A stretch of DNA of 64,000 nucleotides from Pascua guehoae (GCA_001600415.1 BCJX01000001.1:2923532-2987531); one strand, 5' to 3'; shown: positions 39,549 through 51,404, counted from the first letter of the stretch. Notes: a model not told the origin generated them from the letters alone. Numbers and translations: made by a program.

Positions 39549-42500
39549 ATGACGCGTCCCTCTGGACAAGGACTGCCCCACGGTGCCTTCTTCTTCAACC
39601 CCGGCGCCGTGCCCGACGTGTACCGCCCCGTGCTCGACGTCCCGCACCTCCAAATCTTCGACCCCCCACAACCGCACGCCGGGCATGGTGACCAACAAGC
39701 GCAACAAGGTCACCCCGCCGCCACTGGCGGTGGCGCGCTCCATGACCCGGCACACCAACCACATCCCATGTCCCACTCACAGCCACAACAGACCCTACAA
39801 CCCCAGCAGCAATTGCAAACACAACACCTCCATCAGCAACAGGCCCATGCGTCCACCTCGACTTTGGTTTCGTTATCGGGATCAGCCTCTGGCGGGTCGA
39901 CGCCCGCGCGCCGACGCACGCCCCCCTTTCCCACAAAACCATACCACAACAACACACTCAGTCACAGCCACAGCCACAGCCACCCACAACAACAATCACA
40001 TTCCAGCATGCACACAAATGCGCCACGCTCAGTGCGCTCGCGTAACGGGTGCTATACATGCCGCAAGCGCAAGGTCAAGTGCGACGAGCGCACGCCCGTG
40101 TGCATCAAGTGCGAGTACAGCGGACGCCAGGTGGGTAACGTAGCCGATTTAGCAATGTGGTTGTCGCAGTGTGCAGTCACCCGTTGGAAATGCGTGTCTG
40201 TTCGTGTTCCAGTCTGGGGTGTTGCACAGAACAAGAGGCCGTGCCTAGATGTGTCCCGTCGGTCAATTCCAAAATATCGACCACCCCACACCGGGAGAAA
40301 GCGACTAGCGTCCAACTACCGAGCCACCGAACTGCGAACCCCGAAGCCAACGCCATGACCAGACTATAACGATAACGGGAAACTGACTCCCCCAGTGCCA
40401 CTGGCCACCAGACGACCCGCTCATCCGGCGAAAGAACCGGCCGCGCAAGATGCGCCTAGGCCTCGATGGCCTCGAGGAGGGGCACACACGACCCCAGGTC
40501 GACGAGGCGACACGGTGCACGCTTCGTGTCCCAATATCAACCCTCCAGGCGTTTGCCGCCACGCTGCCACACAAGGAGATTCGGGGGTACGACAGGAGCT
40601 TTGCCGAGAGTCTGATGCCGGGCAAGCTGCGTGCAAACATGATGATGGACTCGTGGGTGTCTTGTTTTAATTATATATTTTTCTGGTCAATCTGCCACCA
40701 AAGCGGGTTTTTTTGCTGTCGATGGAATGGTCAACTAACCCCCCGCAGCGCCTTTCTGGAGCCATATTTCCCCGCAGTGTGAGTCTGGTCGGATTTAGCA
40801 GTTTATTGACCCCAGCGACGAGCGTCTCATCTTCCGCCACTACATTTCCAATACCGTGCACCTGAACGTCGCATTTGACGACCCGAGCCGCTCATGGAAC
40901 CCATGGCTCAGCTTAATCGCCCCGCTCGCATTCAAGCATCTCCCTGGGTAGGTTTTACTCGAGGCAGCAGGACTCTGGTGAAACGCGCCACGCCGATTTT
41001 TTTTCTACTTGGAGGACCCCGACTTATTCTATTATTAATATTATTTTCTGGACGATTGACTAATGCTGCAGGACGTTTCCAGCAGCAGATGCCCTCCGCG
41101 CCTCGCTCCTCTCGATCGGTTCGGTGCACTTGCACTACATTGCCGACCCCGATGACGTGGCGGGAGCAAAGCGCCTAATGTCACTCTCACGCGCGACGGT
41201 ACTGAGCCTTGTGCGCAAAGCGCTCGAGGGGCCGGATGGGACGACCAAGGAGATGGACAAGGCAGAGGTCGAGCTCATTCTCGCGGCCCTCCTGGGTTGC
41301 ATCGTCGCCAGTGTGAGTAGAATGGTTGAATTTTTTGTTGTAGCTGTACTGTGGCAGCGCAGCGGCAAAGTACATGCTGGAGGTTCATTGGGCTGTTGTA
41401 AGGCCATTCTCGGTGCTGACTCTTTCCAGTCTCTCGCCGCCGACGGCGAATGCCAGCATCTGCTGGCTACGGTCGTATCGCTTGTGCGGCAGATGGGTGG
41501 AGCCGAGGCGCTCCTACAGGACGCGCCACGCGACCACCTCTCAATCTGCCGTTTTGTGCTGGAACAACTAATCATCCGGGACGTTTTCGGGTGTATCGAT
41601 ACCGAACAAGCACCCATGATAATGTGCGACAAATTCACGCGGTGGTTCTTCAAGGGCGAGCAGTGGAGCCGCACCAACGAGGAGTGGGAGAGTGTCGAGC
41701 GGTTATTTGGTGAGTGCTGACGGGGTGTAATCAAGAAGAAATGACTGACCGACTATAGGAGTATCCAGAGGAATGGTCATCCTGCTGGCCAAGACATGTG
41801 CACTCGTCTCACATATTCGCCAAGCGGGCCACGGCGCGACTCCACTGACAAACACGTCCCCGGCCGTATCAGCCCCGTCCGTCGGGGCCATGTCGACGGT
41901 GTCGGTCGTGTCCACATTATCCACACTATCCACGTCTGTCCCTTCCACGGCGTCGGCCGGCCCGCTCAGCGGCATCAAGGACGAGGCGTCCACTGCGCCC
42001 CCCTCTCCCGTCTCGGCACGCAACCTCGACGAAGAGGCGGACGCGCTCATGGCGGAACTCAAGGCTTGGGACGCCTCGTGCCACTTTGTCCCGCACCACC
42101 CACGCACGCAGTATGGCAACATTGCGCACCGGCACGCCATGACGATCCGCCTCTTGCGCGACGTGTTTGGTGTGCCCAAAGACGACCCACGGGTGTACCG
42201 CGCCGCAACGGCGATTGTCGAGATTGCAGTCGAAATGGTGTCGAGGTTTGGACACATGGCGTGGTGTGTACCCACAAATGGCACTGGGTGGCATGCTGAC
42301 ATGTGTTTCAGGCTGACGTGGCCGGTCACGCTCGCGGCGTTCCAGTTGCCAAAGGGCGACGACTTGCGCGATGTCGTCCTCAGCCTCTTGTCCACTGCTG
42401 GGTGAGTTTATAGTTGGGTGTAAGTGAGCTAACGACAGACGATACGCATGCTACGATGTTGCGGCCGCGCGCATAACAGTGACGGCGTACTGGGAGGCAG

Positions 42501-42565
42501 ACGACGAGAGCTCGACGCCGTGGGACGTCGTAAACCAGATGGGCGAGACGCCGATTATAGATTAG
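39549..42565 (+). CDS. Zn2Cys6 fungal transcription factor
   Basis: Nuclear regulator. Ten exons: 39549-40130, 40396-40652, 40749-40778, 40816-40947, 41072-41312, 41344-41382, 41430-41709, 41759-42263, 42312-42401 and 42439-42565, about 760 residues. A His/Gln/Ser-rich activation-type N-terminus (1-160) precedes the binuclear zinc cluster NGCYTCRKRKVKCDERTPVC-IKC..., Cys 168, 171, 178, 185, 188 and 195 with spacing 2-6-6-2-6. The sixth Cys is the first codon after the 265-bp intron 1, so that splice is essential. The C-terminal half (~330-740) is helical and resembles the fungal-specific regulator domain. A Ser/Thr-rich insert (SVVSTLSTLSTSVPS) lies near residue 550. Intron 6 is ambiguous: GTTCAT at 41383 (47 bp) or GTAAGG at 41398 (32 bp), both in frame. 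The start at 39549 is chosen for its context. It converges on the aminotransferase gene. Confidence 0.88.
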
Positions 42566-42840
42566 ATAGTGCGCAACTAGATTTAGACACCATCGCCCTC
42601 ACCCACCTGCATGCATGTACGGCGTACATGACTACGACGGCATGGGCGGCGAGTCGTGTGGACCAACTGTTGACTAACATGACATGCTTGCATATGTAAC
42701 GACGTTATCTTCCTTCTCCCAGATGCTACTCTTGTTGAAACCCCATCTGATTCCATTGTTCACTGCGCTGTTCGTATGTGTAGCCATGGTCGCGACCCTT
42801 GTAACCCAATGCACGCCCTTGTGAACACTACCACCCGCCC

Positions 42841-44623
42841 TCAAAGCTCGCTCTCACACTCCTTGACCGACTTTACAAAGATGCGGACGAGCTCGGACGC
42901 CTGCTCCTTTGTGATAATGTACGCGGGCGCGAGCATGATGGCGTCGCCGCTCTTGCCGTCAGTGCCGCCAATGACGGCGAGGGCGAGCAAGCCATTGTCG
43001 AGGCACTTTTCCTTTACGCGAGCGGCAAAGCGCGGCTTGAGGTCCGAGGGCACGTCGAATTCGACGCCGATAAACAGGCCCTTGCCGCGGACTTCAAACA
43101 CGCGCTCGTCGCCGGCGAGCGCGGCACCGAGCTCGGCGACAATCTGCTCGCCGCGCTGGGCGACATTGTCGAGCAGCCCGTTTGCCTCAATCTTCTTGAG
43201 GGCCGCGAGGGACACGGCGCAGTTGACCGGGTGGTTTTGGTATGTGTGCGAGTTCTTCCACTGCCCCGCGGCGCGCACCACGTCGGTGATCCGCGCACCG
43301 ACCATGACGCCAGAGATGGTCACGTACCCTGCACCGAGGTTTTTCGCCATCGACACAATGTCCGGCTTAACACCGTCGCACACGGCCTGCCACGCGTATA
43401 GCGTCCCCGACCGCCCCGTGCCGCACATGACCTCGTCCATGGCAAACAGGATGCCGTGCTTCTTCACCACACGCTCCATGGCCCGGAAATAGCCGCGCGG
43501 AGGAGGCATGACGCCGATCGAAGACCCCGCGACCGGCTCGGCCAGGAAGGCCGCCACATTCTCGGGACCGAGCTCTTGGATCTTGGCCTCGAGCTCGGCC
43601 GCACATCGCTCAGAGTATTCTTCCTCGCTCTCACCGTCGCGTGCAAAGCGCTTGTACTGCGGTGACGTCACGTGCTGGTACGCGTCGGGGATGAGTGGCG
43701 AGTAGAGGTCGCGCCGGGGTGGGACGTTGCCTACCTGTGTTGGGTCAGTAGGTGTATGGTGCGTGTGGGGAACCTCTTTGTTCGACCGATGCGTGGAAGT
43801 CGCCACACGTGTCTGGGCCGCGCGCGCACCACATCCTACCCACACACACACACACACATTCATCCACCTGTCCTCAACCCGGCAGTGATGCAGGGTGTTG
43901 ACATGTGTGGGGGGTTTGAGGTGACCGACGAACGACTGGCTCCCTCCAAATCCCGCACATTCGCTCGGTCCATGACTGTGACTTACCCCAAGCGCCCCCA
44001 ACGTGTTGCCATGGTACGCGGGGAACCTCGCAATGATATACTTGCGCTGCGGCTCGCCCTTTTCGACCCAGTACTGGCGCACAATCTTGATAATGGCCTC
44101 GACCGCCTCGGAGCCCGACCCCATGAATGCGCCCGCGACAAACGCGCCGCCGCTGCGGTCCACGAGCCACTGGGCGAGCTCGTCGCCTGGCGAGTTGCCC
44201 AGGGCCGCGTGGTAGGCATACGGCATGCGTTCCGCCTGGGCCGCCATGACCTGGACGAGGTCGGGGTTCGAGCTGCCGAGACACGCCACGGCGGCCCCGC
44301 CCGACATGCCGTCGAGAATCTCGCGCCCGTCCGCGAGCGAGAAGTACATGCCGGACCCCGCGCGGGCGAGCGGGGGCGGCGTGATGGCCGTGTGGAACGT
44401 GGCCGTGTCAACACCCCGGGCGGGGGCGGGCGGAGGGGGCGGGGGCGTGCCCACGGGCGGGGCGGAGGCGGCGGCTGCTGCAGCGGCCCGAGTGGTCGTG
44501 GACGGCGCAGAGAGCACGCGCGCGCTGGTCTGCAGCGACCGCGCGAGTGCTGTTCGTTAGCATTCATCCACACGGCAAGGACGTACGGCGCGGAGCACGC
44601 CAGAGGGTGGGGCCGAGGAGCAT
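42841..44623 (-). CDS. Class III PLP aminotransferase, probably mitochondrial
   Basis: Omega-amino-acid/acetylornithine-type transaminase that moves an amino group from an omega-amine donor to a keto acid. Exons 44587-44623, 43987-44549 and 42841-43734 give 497 residues. The N-terminus MLLGPTLWRAPRPLARSLQT, assembled across a 37-bp intron, is Arg-rich with no acids and fits a mitochondrial targeting presequence; an Ala/Pro-rich linker follows. Class III blocks are clear: MSGGAAVACLGSSNP, FMGSGSEAVEAIIKIVRQYW, FPAYHGNTLGALG, FAMDEVMCGTGRSG (Asp300) and the PLP lysine in SMAKNLGAGYVTISGV (K331), then SHTYQNHPV. The middle intron (43735-43986, 252 bp) is unusually long and also free of stops in frame, so unspliced reading would add 84 residues. 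The donor amine is unknown. Confidence 0.9.
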
Positions 44624-44869
44624 GGTGGTGTTAGCAGTCAATGGGATGAGTACTGCCAAGAAGTGGGGATTTCATGCACTCAGCTTGTTGACTCATGTAT
44701 GCGCCGCGGCCAGCCGTGTAAGTCATGCCCAGCAAGCAACATGTCGTCGCGCGTCTCCGAAAGTGGTGGTGGCGGGGTGGTGGGGGTACCGTAACGAGCA
44801 CCAGGCCTGGCCAGTCTATCGGCAAATACAATGGGCAGTCGATTGCCGAGGCGTCATGTCACTCCACCA

Positions 44870-45687
44870 CTAAGCGCTCGCTTCGACCCGCCAACGATGG
44901 CAGGCGACTGTGGCCAGGCAGTCAGACGCGTCGGGGACCACACACGCGCAACGGGCTGCTTGCTGCTTGCCGTGTCCTACCGTTCTTGACCGCGCCGTAC
45001 TCCACTCGTGGTAGGTGCTGCCAGTCCATGCCAGTGTCATGCAGGGGGAACTCACATGGTAATGTGGAGTACGTGGTTGGCAGTCTGTATCAGCCGCAGG
45101 TCCCGCGGTAGTTTCTTATCAAAGGGTTTAGTCCCAGTGCCTGCCTGTGCGCGCTCGTCTTCGGACTCTTGTTGATAACGAAAGTCGGTCCACACTTGAA
45201 AGTTATAGTCGTGTTCCCCTGCATTGCCGATACGCACTAGTCTCAATGGGGAATCGCTCCGAGGAAGATAGTGACTTTCTCGCCTAGGGCAGAACCACAA
45301 TACACGGTTACCATTATCTGCCGATGACGCATTGTGTGTTTTGGCGTCGCTCCAAGTCTTCCCTCTGACCCCATCCATGTCTCCCATGATTCTTGAGATC
45401 TTGCGACGCCGCAGCGGGATTGCACAGTTTTCCTTTCGACACCCGTTCATTCTGGTAGAGCTGGCGGGCATCACCACCCCTCTGGAGTCTTGCCCCGCCC
45501 ACCTCGCCCCCCGAATGCCTCTACCTCCCTGCGCCGCGGGCGGACACCAGCACGCCGACAGCAGCGCCGCGTCATACGCGCATGCAACTCGACAATGCCA
45601 CATTGCGATAGAGTTTACCAGCAAGTCGACCTCGTGCCGTCGCGCCGTCGGTCTAGTCAACCCGGCCACAGAAGCAAGCACGTACAT
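44870..45687 (-). CDS. Hypothetical two-exon protein (speculative)
   Basis: A 211-codon minus-strand frame (45052-45687) ends in DKKLPRDLRLIQTANHVLHI followed at once by a good donor, AT|GTGAGT (donor at 45056). An acceptor, ACTGGCAG, allows continuation in frame through ITYHEWSTARSRTVGHGKQQ to TAG near 44870. The region EHDYNFQVWTDFRYQQESED looks protein-like. No domain is recognised, the first half has several short alternative frames, and the start is uncertain. It could be a lineage-specific gene or chance. Confidence 0.22.
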
Positions 45688-46443
45688 ATCACGAGGTCAT
45701 GAACGTGTCAGACGTGGAGGTTGGTTGACGCACACTTGTGACCATCCAGGTATGCTTCTACAGGCTTGGCTCTGTGTCTGAGTCAGAGCTTGCCGAGAAG
45801 CAGGTGTACAACTGTAGGAACTCGAGACGCTCTGGCCAATGTCGTGGTGGCGTCACTAGAACACCAAGACCACCAACCCAGCCTGCTACTGCAGACCTGC
45901 TTGTGCACGTGCACGCCTGTACCCAGCTCTGCAGATATCCGGCGCGGAGAGTGCGGCGGGCCAACCCGAAGGCGTCCAAACCCAACCTGCCGTCGCCGCC
46001 GGGCGGGCATGGATCGCTGCCAATGGGGTGCCTAGCTTAGCTTTCCGGTACGGTCCGCACGGGCCCACCAGCAATGGAGACCTGGGTGGAAATGACGACA
46101 TGATCGCTTGTGCGACCATGCGACCCCGCATACCCCGCACGGCCCCGTTCACGTGCCCCGCATCACCCATCCGAATCCTGCCGCTTGGCTCGCCACCGAA
46201 TGAACATTCAAGCAGGATCGGCACGACGAGCTATTTGTACAATGAGATGCATTGGACGCGGCATGCACGACCCACGCGAAATACCAACCCACCACGAACG
46301 CGTATCCACACCTCTTGCACAGCACATTCATACGCACAAGCAGCTCAGACAACGATTTAGACCACAACTCTAACGGCACGTTCGACAGCTGCTCGGGGCC
46401 AGCGCACCGAGACGACAAACACGCATCGTCCAACCCCAACACC
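45688..46443. other. Promoter-side interval of the amidase gene
   Basis: About 750 bp upstream of the amidase. A CACA-rich and CCAC-rich leader precedes the ATG. No exon is supported. Confidence 0.45.
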
Positions 46444-48595
46444 ATGACGGCCATGGACGCGGCCGACCCCCCGTCTCCTGCGGGCGACACGCTGACGTGG
46501 CGCGACATCTCTGCGACCAAGAAGCGCGAGCGGGACGCGTGCATCCCCGACGCATGGCGACTGAGCTCGGTGCCCGTGAGCGGCGACGTGACGGCTATTC
46601 CACGGACGTGCGGGATCCTCACCGACGCCGAGCTCGAGATCACCGAGACGCCCGCGACACAGCTCGTCGCCGCCATGGTCGAGGGGCGCCTCACGAGCGT
46701 GGCCGTCACGACGGCGTTTTGCAAGCGCGCCGCGGTCGCGCAGCAGCTGACAAACTGCCTCACCGAGATCTTCTTTGAGGAGGGGCTGCGGACGGCGGCC
46801 GAGATTGATGCACAGTACGCCAAGACGGGCAAACCCCGGGGCGCGCTCCACGGTCTCCCCGTCTCGCTCAAGGATAGCATTGCTGTCAAGGGGCTCGATA
46901 GCACGGTTGGGTTTATCAGCCAGGTCCACAAGCCCTCGAGAGAGGACGCCGAGATTGTAAAGGTCCTCCGGAACGCGGGCGCGGTGCTGTACTGCAAGAC
47001 GGCCGTGCCGACCGGTGTCGTGAGTTGTGGAGTGGTTGGGTGTGCCGAGCTGACCTGTAGATCATGGGCGAGACGTACAAGTGAGCGTGTTCCTGCTTCT
47101 GCGCCAGTGCTGCGCCTGTTGCACCGCCAACCTGTCTCTGTCTCCTTGGTCGCCCCTGTTTCTGCCCCATGGTGGCCCGTTGTATTGTGGCAAGCAACTA
47201 ACAGACAGCAATGTGTGGGGATACACGCCCAATCCGTACAATCTCGATTACAGCTCTGGCGGTTCGTCGGGCGGCGAGGCGGCGCTTCTCGCCCTGCGCG
47301 GCTCGCCACTGGGCGTCGGGTCCGACATTGGCGGGTCGATCCGCATGCCCGCGGGCGCCTGCGGCATCTATGGACTCAAGCCAGCTGGCGGCCGGTTCTC
47401 GAGCTTGGGGTTCAAGAACGGCCTCTTGGGCCAGGAGGTGATCAAGGCCTCGTCGGGCCCGATGAGTACCGATCTCGACAGTCTCGAACTGTGGGCCAAA
47501 GTCGCCCTCGAGGCTAGGCCGTGGGAGAAGGACTCGATGTGCAACAATCTCCCATGGAGGGATGTAAAGCTCCCGGACAAGCTGTGCTTTGGTGAGCTCT
47601 TGGTGTCCCTCATTGTCGCCCACCTCAACTCGACCAGCCTCTAACAGCAGGGATGATCACCGACGACAGCCTCGTCCGCCCCACCCCCGCTGTCATGCGC
47701 GTGCTGGGCGAGACAAAGGCGGCGCTCGAAGCCGAGGGCCACAAGGTGGTCGAGTGGACGCCGTTCGAGATGCCATACGGTGCAGGGCTCGTGGTGCGCT
47801 GCCTCATGTCCGACGCAGGCACGCACATGCGCGCACTGGTCCGAAACGGGCCCCATCCCGAACCGTGGCCCAAGGGCCTCCGGGCATACGAGGCGCTGTA
47901 CAACATGTTCAAAGACCGGCAACCCACCATCAGCGCCCTCTGGGACCTCAACATGGACCGCAGGGCGTACCTGTCCAAACTGCTCCAGACGTGGTACGCG
48001 TCCCGAGAAGTGACCGGCACGGGGCGCGCGTTTGACGGCGTCATCTCGCCCGTCACTGCCTTCCCTTCCGCGCCGAGGTATACTTTCAAACACGCGGCCT
48101 ACTGCAGTCTCTGGAATCTCGCAGACCAGACCAGTGCGGCGTTCCCGGCTGGCACGGTCAGGCGCGACGATACCAAGAAGGGCGACGAGGAGTACCGCAA
48201 CAAGGACGAAAAGATGATCTGGGACAATTGTGAGTGCGCGCTGTTTGTGAGCGTCGTGTGTGTATCTGTGTATGCGTTGAGCGCGAGCTCAAGACGCAGT
48301 GTAGCACGTTATGCCTGGCTGTCACCCTCTTTATCTCTAACACACAGACGATCCCGCCCGCATGGAAGGCATGCCCGTCGGACTCCAGGTCATTGTCGAA
48401 CGACACCAGGAAGAGGTGGCGCTCAAGCTCGCAGGTGTCGCTGTCAATGCACTCAAGCGGTTCCGATCAAAGCGGAGTTTCCACACCACAGCCGCACCCC
48501 TGTTCACCCCGACAATGAGTTGGAAGCCTCCAACACGGTCTGTGCCGCTTCCGAGGCGCCCAGGTCGGTTGGAGACGGGAATGGAGACGACGTAG
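46444..48595 (+). CDS. Fungal amidase (amidase-signature family)
   Basis: Hydrolyses a small or aryl amide to acid and ammonia; the closest well-known fungal relatives are acetamidase-type enzymes. Five exons, 46444-47019, 47061-47080, 47209-47591, 47651-48229 and 48348-48595, give 601 residues. The Ser-cisSer-Lys triad is visible: K143 in [14 protein letters not shown], cis-Ser S218 in [13 protein letters not shown] and the nucleophile S242 in [13 protein letters not shown]. The second exon is only 20 nt (IMGETYN), and leaving it out would shift the frame. The C-terminal block ([20 protein letters not shown]) ends the family core; a ~40-residue Pro/Arg-rich tail follows. No signal peptide, so probably cytosolic. 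It is divergent from the aminotransferase across 1.8 kb. Substrate unknown. Confidence 0.9.
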
Positions 48596-49197
48596 ACGGA
48601 AGATTTGCATGGCGATGGAACACGTTCAGCCAGGTTTGTAGAACACACAAGAAAGTTGTAGATCGGTACACATACGAGCGCAAAACGGCATTGTTTACTA
48701 GGTACTGTAGTGGATCAGAGGAGGAGGTTTGGTGCTGTTTACTAATTGGCAGCTTGGCAGCTAATGTCACCACATGGACACGCTGGATTTAATAACGACG
48801 CGGCTCGCGTTGCTCACTTTGCCAAACACAGGGCAGACAGACGAACCCCCCCCCCCCCCCGGGCCCCGCAAAGCATGCCGATCCTTCCCTCTGATATTTT
48901 TGGTCCGACTCGATTGGGTGGGTCCCTTGCTCTGCAGGAGGCTGACCGTGGCTGACTGTGCTCACAAGCAATTCGAAGGAGGCTCGATGGGACATTGCAA
49001 AGGATGAACATGACTGGCTGCATTACGGTACATACACAGGGATAGAGGGAGCGAAAGCAAAAAGGTGCGGTCGGAATGCCAAGGAAGAGGGAAGGCGCGA
49101 AAACTGTCCTCCGTGTGGTCGTGCGGAATCGTTCGTGTCGTGGCTTGCGGAGAAGCTTGCGGTCGGTCGAGGTCGAGGTCAAGAGCGACGCGCTGGC
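48596..49197. other. Convergent intergenic region
   Basis: 600 bp between the ends of the amidase and H2B genes, with a C14-15 run at 48846-48860. Nothing else seen. Confidence 0.5.
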
Positions 49198-49840
49198 TCA
49201 CTTGGACGACGTGTACTTGGTGACGGCCTTGGTGCCCTCGGAAATGGCGTGCTTCGAGAGCTCGCCGGGGAGGATGAGGCGGACGGCCGTCTGGATCTCG
49301 CGGCTGGTGATTGTCGACTTTTTGTTGTGTTGGGCAAGCTTGGACGCCTCGGACGCGAGGCGCTCAAAGATGTCGTGGACGAAAGAGTTGAGGATCGACA
49401 TGGCCTTCTGGCTGGGGAATGTTAGCTACTGCCGCCTTGGTGTGTCCTTCCTCGGTCCCGGGTTTCTCGTATGGTGTGGGCCATCAAGCATCCACCAGAC
49501 GCGGACTGCCACGTCCCTCGCAAAGCCGCACTCACGAAATACCAGTGTCTGGGTGGACCTGCTTGAGAACCTTGTTGATGTACGACGAGTACGTCTCGAC
49601 GCGCTTCTTGCGACGCTTCTTGCCGTCCTTGTCCTGCGACTTGGCGGGGCCCTTGGACGCGGGCGGAGCCTTGGAAGCCTGCGAGGGTGCCTTGGTTGCA
49701 ACCTTGGGCGGCTGGTGTTAGTGCACGGTACGGGGGGAAGGTGGTGGTTGACCGGTGGCGAAGGAGACGAGGGAACACGATGGCAAGTAGAATGGGAGAC
49801 GGGCGATCGCGAGCAAGGTGGGGTGGGGAATACTGACCAT
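49198..49840 (-). CDS. HTB1: Histone H2B
   Basis: Core nucleosome histone. Three minus-strand exons, 49838-49840, 49536-49711 and 49198-49411, give 130 residues. The first exon is the ATG alone: a donor GTCAGT follows directly, and after 126 bp the acceptor ACACCAG leads into [21 protein letters not shown] Lys-rich tail ([20 protein letters not shown]) precedes the histone fold: [60 protein letters not shown]. The C-terminus AVTKYTSSK contains the conserved ubiquitinated lysine (K123 in budding yeast). All helices match H2B closely. It is divergently paired with the H2A gene at 50643. Gene number 1 or 2 cannot be told from this window. Confidence 0.96.
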
Positions 49841-50642
49841 TGCGGAAGGTCGGAAGCGTGTGAGCGCGAGTGCGAGAAGGGGAGGACGGGTGGTGTTGGT
49901 GAGAGTAAAGAAGAGTTTATGAAATGAGAGCGAAACAAAGGTTGGTGATCCAGTCGAGCTGATGGGTGGGGGTTTATGTAGTCTGTCCCGGGGGTGCGGT
50001 TGCGGTCAACAAGGCAGACAAGCAGCGGTACAGTGGTACAGTGGCACACAGCTGCCTGCCCAGCTGCCCATGCCCTACTGGATCGACTGGACGTCCTCCA
50101 CCTGCCAACGTCACTGATAATGCCCAGTCACGTGTTGTGACCCGCGTACCTGTAGGCGTGATTGGTTATTGATGTTTTTGATGATGTTGGCGTTTGGCCG
50201 CGATACGCGACGATCATCGACGACGAGATTAGATGACGTGTGACGCAGTGAGGCACACCAACTAGCCAGCAGCAACCACGGTAACCACCGTCCCCAATAA
50301 CCAGCTTGCGTCCTGCTTATTACCTGAGTATATAGAGTATAGCTGAGTACCTGCACCTACGTGCATGCCTATCAATCCCCTAAAAGACGACCCAGCGTGC
50401 ACCCAAGTCCCAGCACCCAGCGTGCCCGGCATCCCAGCATGCAGCTGATTGATCGGCTGGTCATGCTGGCCAGCTGTGACGCTTCATTACACCTTACCTG
50501 CACAGTGGCCGTCCGTCTTACAGCATATAGGGTTGCGTCCACTCTATCTTCCTTCTCCTTTCATCAACTTTGCCATTGGCCCTTCCTCTCTCTCTCTCAC
50601 CCTTCTCTATCCCATCCACCGACCACCGCATTACCCCCAATC
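49841..50642. promoter_or_regulatory. Shared H2B/H2A divergent promoter
   Basis: 802 bp between the two histone ATGs. On the H2B side the minus strand has CATAAACTC (~49914-49922) and CTACATAAACC (~49969-49979). On the H2A side CATATAG lies at 50524-50530, ~115 bp upstream. CT-rich leaders precede both starts. Divergent H2A/H2B transcription from one promoter is usual in fungi and suits equal, S-phase expression (known for the family, not shown here). Confidence 0.6.
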
Positions 50643-51404
50643 ATGGCAACCGACTCGATGCACAAGAAGGCGTCGCGCGCGGACCGGGCTGGCCTCGTTT
50701 GTGAGTATACAATCTTGCTCACTACCTCGGGCATCACCATCGTCGTACACGCCATATTGCATCTGCTCGCAGCTTACACACTAGTCCCCGTCGGTCGCGT
50801 CACCCGTTACCTCAGGAAGGGCCGCTTCGCAAAGCGTATTGGCGAGGGTGCCGGAATCTACCTCGCCTCGGTTCTCGAGTGTGAGTCACATTCAGTTGCG
50901 GCGAGAGCAGTACCAGCACCTTCCCTCAGTTTTGCCACCCATCCAACTGAAAGCACATTTCCTCTTCCTCATCCTTAGCTTCATCCCAAGGACACCTCCT
51001 TCCTTCGCAAAGACAGCCACACTCTCAGTCGCCTTCATCCAAATGCGCTCCAAATTATCCCAATGTCACCCAGTCAACAGTCGCCACAACTGACACCCAG
51101 ACCTTATCTCCGAGATCGTCGAACTGTCCGGCAACGCGGCCCACGACAACAAGAAGAGGCGCATTACCCCCCGCCACCTCCAGCTGGCGATTCGCAACGA
51201 CGAGGAACTTTGTCAACTCCTGGACAAGGTGACCATTTCCCAAGGCGGCGTCTTGCCCAAGATCATGGCCGAGCTCCTTCCCTCCAAGGTGAGCTGAAGC
51301 CATCGACATTGAAACTACAGCTCATACCACAGTCGAAGAAGAAGAAGACTCAGACTCCGACTCCGACTCAGGCCGTTAATTCTGGCGAGTCACTCGAGGT
51401 TTAG
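50643..51404 (+). CDS. Divergent histone H2A
   Basis: Exons 50643-50700, 50785-50880, 51101-51288 and 51333-51404 give 137 residues. The H2A fold is unmistakable: [60 protein letters not shown] and [18 protein letters not shown]. Acidic-patch residues (E in VLEY, SE, VEL, and NDEEL) are kept. It departs from canonical H2A at many normally invariant sites: GNAAHDNKK instead of [19 protein letters not shown] instead of RIGxGAPVYL, and a short N-tail. The last exon encodes a Lys/Thr/Pro tail ending NSGESLEV, without the SQ(E/D) phosphorylation motif usual for fungal H2A. It is not H2A.Z-like. Either this lineage's H2A evolves fast or this is a variant. All splice phases are consistent. Confidence 0.92.

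Noticed and set aside
42841..48595. A full biosynthetic gene cluster around the aminotransferase, amidase and Zn2Cys6 factor
   Set aside because: No polyketide, peptide or terpene core enzyme, P450 or dedicated transporter nearby, and histones follow directly.
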